NCBI GenBank assembly: GCA_016708905.1 | Contig: JADJEV010000003.1 | Coordinates: 1,054,001 to 1,118,000, forward strand | DNA length: 64,000 nucleotides | Direction of reading: 5' to 3' | From: Candidatus Methylophosphatis roskildensis | GTDB lineage: Bacteria > Pseudomonadota > Gammaproteobacteria > Burkholderiales > Rhodocyclaceae | Shown here: one piece after another, positions 27,531-36,254 of the stretch | Numbering within the stretch: the stretch's first letter is position 1 | How the letters are laid out: every line of letters starts with the position of its first letter | The notes under the pieces: model-generated | What the model saw: only the letters and a program-made list of their open reading frames with translations | What the model was told of the DNA's origin: nothing | Database searches by the model: none | Program-made: the position numbers and the translations under genes

Positions 27531-28586
27531 ATGACTACTGATCTCCTCACCTGGATCGGCATTGCCCTCTGCCTGAGCCAGTCGGCCATGTTTTCGGGCC
27601 TCAACCTGGCCCTGTTCAGCCTGAGCCGCTTGCAGCTGGAGGTGGCGGCGGCGGGCGGCAACCATGCGGCGCGCGGGGTGCTACGGCTACGCGAAGATCC
27701 CAACTTCGTGCTCACCACCATCCTCTGGGGCAACGTGGGCATCAACGTGCTGCTCACGCAGCTATCGGACTCCGTGATGGCCGGAGTGGCCGCGTTCCTG
27801 TTCTCCACCTTCGCCATCACGCTGTTCGGCGAGATCGCGCCCCAGGCCTATTTCTCTCGCAACGCACTGAAGATGGCCTCCCGGCTCTCGCCTGTGCTGC
27901 GCTTCTACCAGATGCTGCTGTATCCCCTGGTCAAACCCTCGGCCCTGATTCTGGACGCCTGGCTGGGCAAGGAGGCCATCCAGTACTTCCGCGAGGCGGA
28001 TCTCAAGGAAATCCTCCGCCGCCACATGCTGGCGGAAGAAAGCGAAGTGAACCGTACCGAGGCCATCGGCGCGCTCAACTTCCTCACCATCGACGACCTG
28101 CCCATCGAGTCGGAAGGCGTCGACCTCGATCCACGCAGCATCCTGCGCCTGCCGGTCCGCAATGGCATGCCGGTATTCCCGCCATTTCGCGAGTCGCCGG
28201 AGGATCCCTTCCTGCGCCAGGTCGAGGCCTCCGGCAAGGCCTGGGTGGTGATCGCCGACGAAGCCGGCGAGCCGCTGTTGGTCATGGACGCGGACGGCTT
28301 CCTGCGCCACGTTCTGTTCCAGCGCCAGCGCACCGATCCCCTCGCCTTCTGCCACCGCCCGGTCGTGATCCGTGACCCCGCCATGCCGCTGGGCGAGGCC
28401 ATCGTGAGATTGCGCTTCGACGCGGAGGCGTCGGGGGACGACCTCATCCACGACGATGCCATTCTGCTGTGGACGGACGCTCCACGACTGATCACCGGCT
28501 CCGACCTGCTGGGCCGGCTGCTGCGGGGAATCGTGCGGCGTGCCCCCGCGAAGCTCTCGTCTCCTGGAAGTGCCGCGGCCATTTGA
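27531..28586 (+). CDS. DUF21 (CNNM/CorC-like) membrane protein
   Basis: About 351 residues. The N-terminal DUF21 membrane domain has SQSAMFSGLNLALFSLSRLQLEVAA, NFVLTTILWGNVGINVLLTQ and FGEIAPQAYFSRNALK, hallmarks of the CNNM/HlyC-CorC group implicated in magnesium and cobalt export. The C-terminal half sits where a CBS pair is expected but is divergent and short. ATG 27531 is preferred to GTG 27510. Confidence 0.83.
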   Translation: MTTDLLTWIGIALCLSQSAMFSGLNLALFSLSRLQLEVAAAGGNHAARGVLRLREDPNFVLTTILWGNVGINVLLTQLSDSVMAGVAAFLFSTFAITLFGEIAPQAYFSRNALKMASRLSPVLRFYQMLLYPLVKPSALILDAWLGKEAIQYFREADLKEILRRHMLAEESEVNRTEAIGALNFLTIDDLPIESEGVDLDPRSILRLPVRNGMPVFPPFRESPEDPFLRQVEASGKAWVVIADEAGEPLLVMDADGFLRHVLFQRQRTDPLAFCHRPVVIRDPAMPLGEAIVRLRFDAEASGDDLIHDDAILLWTDAPRLITGSDLLGRLLRGIVRRAPAKLSSPGSAAAI

Positions 28587-28710
28587 CCAGCCTGCCCGGC
28601 GCAGCGATTCAGTGGCGACGGCGCGAACGACCCCCGGGGCGCATAGCTTTCACGCGCGGTAAAAGGGGCCGCCCATCAGTCGGCCGGTGTCAAGCGAGTA
28701 AGCAGCTCCC

Positions 28711-28756
28711 GACGAAAAGGGCCATGAGACATTCGTACTCTGTCCCTTGTTACGCT
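28711..28756 (+). repeat. short dispersed repeat, copy 3
   Basis: GACGAAAAGGGCCATGAGAC followed by ATTCGTACTCTGTCCCTTGT matches the copy at 22951-22996 at most positions, including the shared CTCTGTCCCTTGTT block. Confidence 0.6.
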
Positions 28757-28794
28757 TGTTACCTGGCCTCGTAGCGCGCAGGCAACTGCCCTGG

Positions 28795-28895
28795 AAGCCG
28801 CACCGGATGGCGCTGCGGGGCATGCCATGCCGGACAGCGCCAGTTCACGCGGCTTGCGGCTGAGTGCCGGCGGAGATCGCCTATCCATGCGGTCT
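28795..28895 (+). repeat. dispersed 101-bp element, copy B
   Basis: Same length and nearly the same sequence as copy A at 21613-21713, including ends AAGCCGCACCGGATGGCG and CGCCTATCCATGCGGTCT. It lies 60 bp beyond the 3' end of the cyclase-HDOD gene. Confidence 0.75.
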
Positions 28896-28956
28896 GCAGG
28901 AGAGCGTCTCGCGATGCGACGGGTATTGCGGCGAAAGTTCCGCGCCATCCGCCCGC

Positions 28957-30390
28957 TCAGCGGATGGCGCCGGCGAAGGCGTCGATGTTCTCTGTGGCTT
29001 CGTGCAGATGATCGACGCATTGTTGCCAGTCCGCGGGGCCGAGGCGCAGGATCTCCTGCAGCGCATCGCGTTGCGCATCGTCGACGACCGCGGCCTGGTC
29101 GGCGAGGGCGGCGTGGGCCGCCTGGTCGGCCAGTCCGATCAGGGCACAGAAGGTGACCCTTTCCTCCGCTGCGGCGGGGTCGTGATGGTAGGCGATGGCG
29201 GCGACATACTTGCCGGGCAGCGCCCAGCGCTCCGCCACCGTTTGGCCCACCTCGGCATGGGTAAACTCGAACAGCGTGCGCTCGGCTTCGAGGCTCGGCA
29301 CCCGCGCCTGGCGCTGCAACTCGAGCACCTGCTGATAGACCTGTTCGGCCTGCACGGCGAAGATCAGCTTGCCGATGTCGTGGAGGATGCCGGCGGTGAA
29401 TGCCTCGTCGGCCGCGCAGTCCACCCGCGGGGCGAGGAAGCGGGCGGCGCTGGCGACCGCGATCGAGTGTTTCCAGAAGTCGGTAAGACTGAGCCTTTCG
29501 GTGCGGAACGCGTCGAAGGCGCCGAGGCCGATGATCATGCCCTGAACATTGGTGAAGCCGAGCACGCGCACCGCGTCGGCGATGGTGGCCACGCGGCGCG
29601 AGCGGCCGAAGTACGCCGAGTTGGCCACGCGCAGGATCTTGGCCGAAATGGCAGGGTCGGGGGCGATCACGTCCTCCACCGCCTTGGCGTCGCTCCGGGG
29701 ATCCTGCATGATCCTGAGCGCCTGCACGACGACCGCCGGCAAGGTGGGCACATCGTAGAGGTCGAGCGGCTTGAAGCGCGCCAGCGGCTGCGCGGTGAGC
29801 TTGCCGCCACCCGTGACCTCCGCCAGGTCGAACAGGCTCGGCGAGAGCCCGGCGTGCATCAACTGAAACACATGCACCGGATGGGCCAGGTCGCGCAGGC
29901 GCAGGATGCCCATATCGCTGAGGCTGGTGCCGGCGGGCAGCGCCGAGCGCACCTGCGCTGCGGTGACCGATGTTAGCAGCGTTTGTCCGCCCCGCGCCAC
30001 CGCCAGCAGCCGGGCGCAGCGGTTGATGGTGGTGCCGAAGTAATCGCCGGCACTGGCATAGGCCGGCCCGGTGTGCAGCACGATCCGCACCCGCAATGGT
30101 GTGCGGGTGGGCCAGGTTTCGGCGGCAAGCGACGTTTGCATCACACAGGCAGCGCCGAGGGCCGCGGCCGCATCGTCGAAGGTCACGCAGAAGGCGTCGC
30201 CCACCGTCTTGAACACATGGCCGCCGAAGCGTTCGACCGCCGCGGTGAGCAGCACGTTGTGCCGTTGCAGGGCGACCCGCATGGCAGCGGTCTCCTGCTC
30301 CCACAGCGCCGTCGAGCCTTCGATGTCGGTGAACATGAAGGTGACGGTGATCAGCGAAGCATCGGCTATCGTCCTCTCACCCTGCGCCAT
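28957..30390 (-). CDS. class III adenylate cyclase fused to an HDOD domain
   Basis: A 477-residue soluble protein. The N-terminal cyclase catalytic domain has both metal-binding aspartates (Asp22 in FTDIEGST, Asp65 in KTVGDAF), the adenine-selecting pair Lys61 and Asp116, and the transition-state residues Asn123 and Arg127 (DYFGTTINRCARL), so it should make cAMP from ATP. The second half (about 205-420) is an HDOD domain (LPAVVVQALRIM, ISAKILRVANSAYFG, GILHDIGKLI), a family linked to signalling. RBS GGGAG precedes ATG 30390. No membrane segment is seen. Confidence 0.88.
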   Translation of the reverse strand: MAQGERTIADASLITVTFMFTDIEGSTALWEQETAAMRVALQRHNVLLTAAVERFGGHVFKTVGDAFCVTFDDAAAALGAACVMQTSLAAETWPTRTPLRVRIVLHTGPAYASAGDYFGTTINRCARLLAVARGGQTLLTSVTAAQVRSALPAGTSLSDMGILRLRDLAHPVHVFQLMHAGLSPSLFDLAEVTGGGKLTAQPLARFKPLDLYDVPTLPAVVVQALRIMQDPRSDAKAVEDVIAPDPAISAKILRVANSAYFGRSRRVATIADAVRVLGFTNVQGMIIGLGAFDAFRTERLSLTDFWKHSIAVASAARFLAPRVDCAADEAFTAGILHDIGKLIFAVQAEQVYQQVLELQRQARVPSLEAERTLFEFTHAEVGQTVAERWALPGKYVAAIAYHHDPAAAEERVTFCALIGLADQAAHAALADQAAVVDDAQRDALQEILRLGPADWQQCVDHLHEATENIDAFAGAIR

Positions 30391-30494
30391 GCCGTTTTCT
30401 CCCGCGTTCGCCGGCGGACATGATCCACCGCCCGAGTCCGATTGTAGACTGCCGTTGCGTCGAACGCGCGGTCACCGGCGGCGATCAGCGGGAT

Positions 30495-30962
30495 TCATGG
30501 TCCGGCTTCGGCCACGTGGTAGTCCTCGTCGATCCGGCTCGACTGCATCGAGAGAAAAGTGACCGGCGTCGCGCCGCCGGAAAAACTGTGCACCGTGTTT
30601 CGCGGCACCTGCAGCGTGATGCCGGCGCAGGCGGCAAAGGACACGCCCTTGTAGAGCACCGTGCAGCCGACCGGGTCCTCGAACCCCTCGTCGGCGCCCA
30701 GCACGGTGATCACCGCATCGGAATCGGCGTGGTAATGCAGGTGATCGCTCATGTCCTGAAACGCACTGATGATCTCGAACGACATCGGCGCCAGAACCTG
30801 CCCATCGGCAATCGATGCAAAATGGGACTTGTCGATTTCCACCCGCTCCCACCGGCCCAGGTACAGATTTCTGCTCTCGGCATCGAGCCGAAGGGCTCTT
30901 TGGCGCAACAGGCAGAGCGCCTCGACAGAGGCAAGATTCAGAATTCGAAACACATCGCTCAT
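30495..30962 (-). CDS. cupin-fold protein
   Basis: A 155-residue protein with a central cupin core: the first motif DHLHYHADSDAVITVLG supplies histidines for a metal, and the second has PRNTVHSFSGG. The N-terminal 60 residues (LCLLRQRALRLDAESRNLYLGRWERVEIDKSHF) are helical and not part of the cupin. A GGGGAG site lies before ATG 30962. Function is unknown; dioxygenase or small-molecule-sensing roles are both possible. It is codirectional with the cyclase-HDOD gene, about 100 bp upstream of it. Confidence 0.7.
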   Translation of the reverse strand: MSDVFRILNLASVEALCLLRQRALRLDAESRNLYLGRWERVEIDKSHFASIADGQVLAPMSFEIISAFQDMSDHLHYHADSDAVITVLGADEGFEDPVGCTVLYKGVSFAACAGITLQVPRNTVHSFSGGATPVTFLSMQSSRIDEDYHVAEAGP

Positions 30963-31315
30963 CAGGCAGTCTCCCCGCGCAATCCGGTCGAAGGAAGTCC
31001 ATGAAAGTGTTGAGGCTCGAGCGGCCAGTGCGCGCCGAGCCTTGTTCCTCGGTCGAGCAAAAAACGCGCCCGGCGCCAGGCAGCGATGACTCTATCGCCG
31101 GCCCGAAATCGCGTCAATCACAGCGGCCTGGACGCCCGTCTGCCCCGGCTCGGTTGATTGCGTCAGCGTGCTCGGCAGACTCGGGTACATTGCAGGAAAT
31201 GGTGGCAAACAACTGCAGGCCCGTTTCGCGGTCGCTCGCAAACTTGCCCAAGTCAATGAAAAGGGCGTAGGTCTACCACTGATAATAAAAACAATGACTT
31301 ACGGATATGTCTATA
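30963..31315. other. 353-bp gap before the ISKra4 element
   Basis: No convincing gene. The part nearest the element (31255-31315) is markedly AT-richer than the surroundings, with TGATAATAAAAACAATGAC. A frame at 31168 reads RLGYIAGNGGKQLQARFAVA and runs across the IS end; it may be a remnant cut by the insertion, but this is weak. Confidence 0.4.
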
Positions 31316-32871
31316 GGGTGCCGAGACGAAACTGGTCTGGCGTAGAGGAAGGTGGGCCGAGCTCATGATAGAAAGGTAGTTGTCCTGTCAGAGATAACCA
31401 CCGGAGATCGGCCCATGGAAAGTGTAGCGAAAGTTGGTGCGGAAAAGGGAGTAACACGGGTTGGCGGCAAGGCGCTGGAGCGTCTGCTGAAGTTCATCGA
31501 GGAGCGCAGGTGCGCAGCCACGGCCTTGGAAGAAGGGTTCGAAGCGTTCGAGGGCGAAGTGCACCGGCGCTTTGCCGAAGCGGAGTCCGAGTTGGTCGGC
31601 GAAGAGCTGGCCCGTCTGGATGTCACGCTACCGGAGGTGAGGATCGAGGGCGTGCTCTACCGTCGGGTGGTCAGCGGGGTCGGCGAGTACATGACGGCTG
31701 CCGGGCCGGTCAAGGTGCTGCGCCATCGCTACCGTGCAGCGGGCACCAACGGGGCCAGCGAATGCCCGCTGGAATTACGTGCCGGGGTCGTGGAGGGGTT
31801 TTTCACGCTGCTGGCCGCGCGCATGGGGCTGTGGGTGGTAACGCATCTGACGCCGGCCGAAGGCGAGCAGTTGTTTGACGAACTGGGGAGCATGAGCCCC
31901 TCGCGCAGCAGCCTTGACCGGTTGCCCAAGGCGATCAGCGAGAAGTGGGAAGCGCACCGTGCGCAATGGGAGAGCCAGTTGCGTGAGCAGCAGGGGCCGC
32001 TCACCGAGGCCGCCGTGCTGGTCGTATCGCTCGATGGCGTGATGGCGCCGATGAAAGACGGCCAGCGAGAGGGCAAACGCGAGCAAAGCCGGCAGGAAGG
32101 CAAGTTCACCCGGGGTCCGGCCGGATACCGGGAGGTGGGTTGCGGCACGCTGAGCCACTATGACGGCGCCGGCGAGCGGCTGCGCACGGTACGCCATGCC
32201 CGCATGCCCGAGCCGAAGAAGCGCACCCTGAAGCGGCAATTGGTGGCAGAAGTGGAATTTGCGCTCAAGCGCCAACCGCAGCTACGACTGGTCAAGGTTG
32301 CCGATGGGGCGCGCGACAACTGGGAATTCCTGGCCAAGGAATTGCCGCCCGGAGAAGAGGTGGTGGACTTCTACCACGCTGCCGAACATCTGCGTCGTGC
32401 CTTTGGCCATGTCTATGGCGAGAGCTCACCCAAAGCGCAGGCGAGCTTCAAGGAATACCGGCAATTGCTGCTCAAGGCCGAGGACGGCGTGGGCAAGGTG
32501 ATCCGCACCCTGGCCTACCATCACGGCCGCAAGCCCCGTTGCAAGGCGCTCAAGCAGGAACTGGCGTACTTCCGGCGCAACCGGGCGCGCATGGACTATG
32601 CGCGGCTGCTTGCGCAGAACCTGCCGATCGGCTCGGGTGTCGTCGAAGCCGCCTGCAAGACTCTGGTTACCCAGCGGATGAAGCGATCGGGCCAGCGCTG
32701 GAGCAGCGACGGCGGTCAGGCCATCCTGACCTTCCGCGCTCTTGCCCAAAGTGAACGCTTCGATGGTGCGTGGAAGCTGGTCTCTGCAGAATACCGCCGT
32801 GACGTCTCTTTCCCCGAAAACGTCGTGCCCATAAATGCCCATCGGGTATCGTCAGTGTGAGAGTTACACCC
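31316..32871 (+). mobile_element. ISKra4-family insertion sequence
   Basis: A transposase gene bounded by imperfect inverted ends: left GGGTGCCGAGACGAAACTGG, right (complement) GGGTGTAACTCTCACACTGA, 10 of 20 positions identical and both starting GGGTG. No clear target duplication was found. The right end stops 2 bp before the ATG of the next gene. Confidence 0.7.
31415..32860 (+). CDS. ISKra4-family transposase
   Basis: A 481-residue transposase carrying the family blocks LVVSLDGVMAPMKDGQREGKR, REVGCGTLSHYDGAGERL, LVKVADGARDNWEFL, VVDFYHAAEHL and PIGSGVVEAACKTLVTQRMKRSGQRWS. The acidic residues of the DDE catalytic core are visible in SLDG, VADGA and SGVVEAA. It appears intact, with no frameshift. 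ATG 31415 is chosen; an open frame extends upstream to 31352 without a better start. The element may still be active. Confidence 0.92.
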   Translation: MESVAKVGAEKGVTRVGGKALERLLKFIEERRCAATALEEGFEAFEGEVHRRFAEAESELVGEELARLDVTLPEVRIEGVLYRRVVSGVGEYMTAAGPVKVLRHRYRAAGTNGASECPLELRAGVVEGFFTLLAARMGLWVVTHLTPAEGEQLFDELGSMSPSRSSLDRLPKAISEKWEAHRAQWESQLREQQGPLTEAAVLVVSLDGVMAPMKDGQREGKREQSRQEGKFTRGPAGYREVGCGTLSHYDGAGERLRTVRHARMPEPKKRTLKRQLVAEVEFALKRQPQLRLVKVADGARDNWEFLAKELPPGEEVVDFYHAAEHLRRAFGHVYGESSPKAQASFKEYRQLLLKAEDGVGKVIRTLAYHHGRKPRCKALKQELAYFRRNRARMDYARLLAQNLPIGSGVVEAACKTLVTQRMKRSGQRWSSDGGQAILTFRALAQSERFDGAWKLVSAEYRRDVSFPENVVPINAHRVSSV

Positions 32872-32872
32872 A

Positions 32873-33658
32873 ATGAAAAGACAGCTCACCCTGGTTTCGC
32901 TCTACGGCGACAAGCACAGGGATCTCGCGGCATTGATCGCCGAGTGCCAACAACTCGCCTTCGAGGCTGTTGGCGCCGCGTTTACGCCTTACGACATTCG
33001 TCAGATTCACGCGACCATCGTCGGCCTCGAGCGTCGCGGGCCGGCGGCCTGCAACGCCAACTTCTCGAAGCATCGCGGCGAGGACGTCGCGATGGATTTC
33101 GCCGGTTTCCTGGCATGCCTGCGCGCGTGTGAGCGCATTCCGTTCGAGGTGCAGCTTGGCGGCTTCGCTCGGCGCGACGAGCCGTTCACCAGCCGCAAGG
33201 CAGTGCCATACGAGCGCTCCTTCTCGGTGCAAGGAGACAAAGTCGTGGTGATGGGATGGCCGGTGCGCGGCGAGCCTCGCTCGGCGCCGCCCGCCGCATC
33301 TGCGGCGACGCGTCGCGAAGCGCCCATCTACCCGCCGACACTCGACCTGATCCGCCGGACGGCGCAGCGCTACGGCATCCTGCACGCATACCATCGCGCG
33401 CAGACGGATGTCGACAACGATCTGTTCTTCAGGATCGGCCTGGTCGACCCCGAAGCGATGACGGCACCTGCGACCCGCGCCCTGGAGCATCGAGCTCGCC
33501 AACTCATGAGCGCGCGGCCGCCGCTAGTGATCGGAATTCGGCCCGAGGACATCTACGTCGCGGCCTACGAGGACGAGCGACTCCCCTTATCATCCACGCG
33601 GACCTGGTCGCTCGCAGACCCCGGCGTGACCGGCGATTTCGTCGCCGGCCTTGCCTGA
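32873..33658 (+). CDS. hypothetical protein, possibly a 2H-phosphoesterase relative
   Basis: A 261-residue protein I do not recognise with certainty. The block IRQIHATIVGLERRG contains an H-x-T motif like the first half of LigT-type 2H phosphoesterases, but the second H-x-T/S is not evident. A proline/alanine linker (about residues 137-150) separates this from a C-terminal region with YGILHAYHRAQTDVDNDLFFRIG. The ISKra4 element ends 2 bp before its ATG, so its native upstream region, ribosome site or part of its N terminus has been displaced. Confidence 0.6.
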   Translation: MKRQLTLVSLYGDKHRDLAALIAECQQLAFEAVGAAFTPYDIRQIHATIVGLERRGPAACNANFSKHRGEDVAMDFAGFLACLRACERIPFEVQLGGFARRDEPFTSRKAVPYERSFSVQGDKVVVMGWPVRGEPRSAPPAASAATRREAPIYPPTLDLIRRTAQRYGILHAYHRAQTDVDNDLFFRIGLVDPEAMTAPATRALEHRARQLMSARPPLVIGIRPEDIYVAAYEDERLPLSSTRTWSLADPGVTGDFVAGLA

Positions 33659-34532
33659 AGCTGTAAACAGCGGTTGTCCGCTGGTCATTGGAGCAAACCC
33701 TGCACGAATGCAGGCTCCGTCGACTCCCGTTTGTCATCACTCGGCGGGAGAGTTCGCGACGTACCGGATGGCACGCCAGGACGGGCGCCTCGCTTCGTCG
33801 ATTGCGTGTCAAACGCGCTTGATCAACATCGGAGCCATCGCGTTTCGCAAATGCAGTGGCGAGTATTCCCGCGTTACTCGCACCTGTGAAGGGCACGACG
33901 CACCATCGCCGTGCTGCAAAGCCTATCCATTCGTCGTGAAGGGACGACAGCCCAAGTGGGCGCTTGCGAAGGCGATCCGCGGGTGAGGCGGTGTCGATGT
34001 CGCTCCCGGCAGACGAATCGGCGCTCCGTCGCATTCGCTCGCGACGCCGCCTCGACCTTGCAGAGCGTGGCTGCGCGCCATTCTCCGGCACATTGTCAGC
34101 TTTTGGCACGCTCCATGCATTGATGTCCGGTCATGGCGCAAGTGCGACATCTGTATATGAAACCACACATCGCTGCTTCAGGCATTCAAGTGCTAGCCCA
34201 GAGTGTGATCATCAGAGCATATCGACTCTAAGGAACTTTTCTGCTCGACGCTGCGTCTCAGTCGCACTATCTGATGAGTCCGATCTGGTGAGGCACTCCC
34301 GGATGCCACCGAAGGATTGGCGAAAGCCTGGCTGATCCCCTGCTCATCCCACCAACAGGTAGCGCTGCACGGCAGGCGAACAACCCCTCACGCCGGCAGC
34401 ACACGCCAGAGCACTGGCTGCAACCCTCCCGACATATCCCGGTCACGCCGCGCTGAATGCGGCTGCGATCTGCGGCGCCGAATGGGCACCGTGCAACCAA
34501 TACGAAATCCCCTATCTAGAAAGGAAATGACC
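33659..34532. other. 874-bp gap with no supported gene
   Basis: All frames are short and without recognisable motifs, and composition is less GC-rich around 34180-34330. Promoter elements for the downstream peptide genes should lie in its right part but were not clearly identified. The length suggests decayed genes or regulatory sequence. Confidence 0.45.
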
Positions 34533-34697
34533 ATGACCCACAATCTATCAAGCATCATCGAGATCGACGAAATCGAATTCACCGCAGCGTACGGCACAGC
34601 CGTCGCTGTACAAGGCAAGCGCCAGCCCGCCATCCGCGGACATCAACCCGTTGCGCTCGCAGAGGCGCTCGAAATGCCCGCCCTGGAAAGGAAATGA
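34533..34697 (+). CDS. small peptide 1 of a tandem pair, EIEF-AAYGTAVA type
   Basis: A 54-residue peptide, MTHNLSSIIEIDEIEFTAAY then GTAVAVQGKRQPAI, ending in ERK. It has a strong AAAGGAA ribosome site 6-7 bases ahead. An in-frame ATG two codons earlier (34527) is too close to that site. The acidic N-terminal half and the shared segment with the next peptide look like the leader/core layout of ribosomally made, modified peptides, but no modifying enzyme is adjacent. Its TGA overlaps ATG 34694, an upstream in-frame start candidate of the second peptide (ATGA). Confidence 0.6.
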   Translation: MTHNLSSIIEIDEIEFTAAYGTAVAVQGKRQPAIRGHQPVALAEALEMPALERK

Positions 34698-34699
34698 CG

Positions 34700-35044
34700 A
34701 TGAAACCCAGTACATCGACTATCGGCGAGATCGAGGAAATCGAATTCGCCGCAGCGTACGGCACAGCCGTCGCCATGATAGACAAGCGCCAACGCACTAT
34801 CGGCAACCATCAAACGCAGTCGCTCGAAAGAGGCAGCGTGACAGGCCGGCTCGACGTCGCCGCTGGCACCGATCATCTTCTCGGCAGCCCACGTGCCTCC
34901 CAGCCCGACTACAAGGCTGTCAGCCCCGCCCGGCCACCCGCGCGCCGGTCGATACGTCTGACAGCGGTGCCCGACGCAGCGAAGGATCGGCGTCACCGTC
35001 CGCAGCCCCGCAGCGATATCAACCGCGGGCGCAAGGCCGCCTGA
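34700..35044 (+). CDS. small peptide 2 of the tandem pair, with an extended C terminus
   Basis: A 114-residue product whose first 50 residues parallel peptide 1: MKPSTSTIGEIEEIEFAAAY, then GTAVAMIDKRQRTI. The ribosome site GGAAAGGAAATGACG is also nearly identical to that of peptide 1, so a tandem duplication at DNA level is likely. The rest (from about residue 50) is Arg/Pro-rich and may be a frameshifted or unselected tail. No rSAM, YcaO or LanM-type gene lies within reach. Confidence 0.5.
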   Translation: MKPSTSTIGEIEEIEFAAAYGTAVAMIDKRQRTIGNHQTQSLERGSVTGRLDVAAGTDHLLGSPRASQPDYKAVSPARPPARRSIRLTAVPDAAKDRRHRPQPRSDINRGRKAA

Positions 35045-35261
35045 ACCGCCGCCTTCGCTGCCAGATCAAGTGGCATCCTCATGGGCTTGGGGACTGCCCG
35101 GCTGTTGGAACGCGGCTGTCTGGCTCGGCTGGTGTGTTCGCGACCCGAGCCGTGAAGGATATCGTGCCATCCAGCGGTCCGTTGCAGCACCCCGGCCGAC
35201 GCGGACAACGCGCGCCCATGAGATACGCGTACCGCGTTAACCAAAACAGAGGAGATACACG

Positions 35262-36254
35262 ATGTCGAAGGTCGTGCGCTTTCACCAGACCGGCGGTCCC
35301 GAAGTTCTCCAGATCGACGATCTCCCCCCGAGCGAACCCGGTCAGGGCGAGGTGCGCCTGACGGTGCAAGCGCTCGGATTGAACCGGGCGGAATGCATGT
35401 TCCGCGCCGGAATGTATCTGGAGACACCCGTGCTGCCCTCGCGGCTCGGATACGAGGCCGCGGGCATCGTGGCCGCGGTGGGACCAGGCGTTACCGGGCT
35501 CAAGGTTGGCGAACGAGTCAGCACCATTCCGGCCTTTCAGCCATCGAAGTATGGCGTCTACGGAGAGTGGGCGATCGTGCCTGGATATGCCTGCGCGGCC
35601 TATCCCGAGGCGATGACACCCGAGCAAGGCGCGGCGATCTGGATGCAGTACCTCACGGCCTGGGGCGCACTGATCGAGTTCGGCAAACTCGAGCGCGGTC
35701 AGACCGTACTCATTCCCGCCGCCAGCAGCAGCGTCGGGCTGGCGGCCATCCAGATCGCCAAAGCGAGTGGCGCCACCGCCATCGCGGCGACCCGAACGAG
35801 CGACAAGAAGTCCCGATTGGCCGCAGCCGGTGCGGATCACGTCATCGCGACCGAGCAGGAAGATCTGCCCAAGCGCGTCATGGAGATCACCGCGAACAGG
35901 GGCGCCGACATCATTTTCGATCCGGTGGCCGGCCCTTCGATCGAGATCCTCGCGCAAGCGGCGTCGCAGCATGGCACGGTCTTCATCTACGGAATGCTGG
36001 ACCCCCGCCCTACCCCGTTCCCGATGGTGCCAGCCTTCACCAAGGGACTCGCCTTGCGGGCCTACACGCTGTTCGAGATAACCGGCCAACCCGCGTCGTT
36101 GGAGAAGGGAAAGCGCTACGTCTACGAGAACCTGAAGTCGGGCGCCCTCAAACCCATTCTCGATGAGCGGAGTTTTACCCTCGATCAGATCGTGGATGCA
36201 CACCGATACATGGAGAGCAATCGGCAATTCGGGAAGATCGTAGTGAAGGTCTAG
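35262..36254 (+). CDS. zinc-independent MDR-family alcohol dehydrogenase / quinone oxidoreductase
   Basis: NAD(P)H-dependent medium-chain reductase of 330 residues. It opens with the GroES-like domain (FHQTGGPEVLQIDDL, GLNRAECMFRAGMYLE, PSRLGYEAAGIV) and has the nucleotide fold PAASSSVGLAAIQIAKASGA. The structural zinc cysteine loop is absent. AGAGGAG precedes ATG 35262. Its stop shares the palindrome CTAG with the stop of pxpA on the opposite strand. The substrate is not evident. Confidence 0.88.
   Translation: MSKVVRFHQTGGPEVLQIDDLPPSEPGQGEVRLTVQALGLNRAECMFRAGMYLETPVLPSRLGYEAAGIVAAVGPGVTGLKVGERVSTIPAFQPSKYGVYGEWAIVPGYACAAYPEAMTPEQGAAIWMQYLTAWGALIEFGKLERGQTVLIPAASSSVGLAAIQIAKASGATAIAATRTSDKKSRLAAAGADHVIATEQEDLPKRVMEITANRGADIIFDPVAGPSIEILAQAASQHGTVFIYGMLDPRPTPFPMVPAFTKGLALRAYTLFEITGQPASLEKGKRYVYENLKSGALKPILDERSFTLDQIVDAHRYMESNRQFGKIVVKV

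Larger units (their letters stand above)
28587..28956. other. 370-bp gap holding two dispersed repeats
   Basis: Contains the third copy of the short hairpin repeat (28711-28756) and copy B of the 101-bp element (28795-28895), followed by the 3' end of the cyclase gene on the other strand. No gene is supported. Confidence 0.55.

Noticed and set aside
34275..34335. CTGATGAGTCCG followed by GGCGAAAGCC, resembling a hammerhead ribozyme core
   Set aside because: Stem II pairs poorly, and no stem I hairpin can form between an upstream GTC cleavage site and the core, so the match looks accidental.
33964..34335. A 123-codon plus-strand frame in the gap before the peptides
   Set aside because: No ribosome site, no motif and compositional bias unlike neighbouring genes.
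34533..35044. Tyramine-excising (spliceotide) precursor because of the YG in AAYGTAVA
   Set aside because: No splicease-type radical SAM gene is near and the leader is not Nif11-like; YG alone is too weak.
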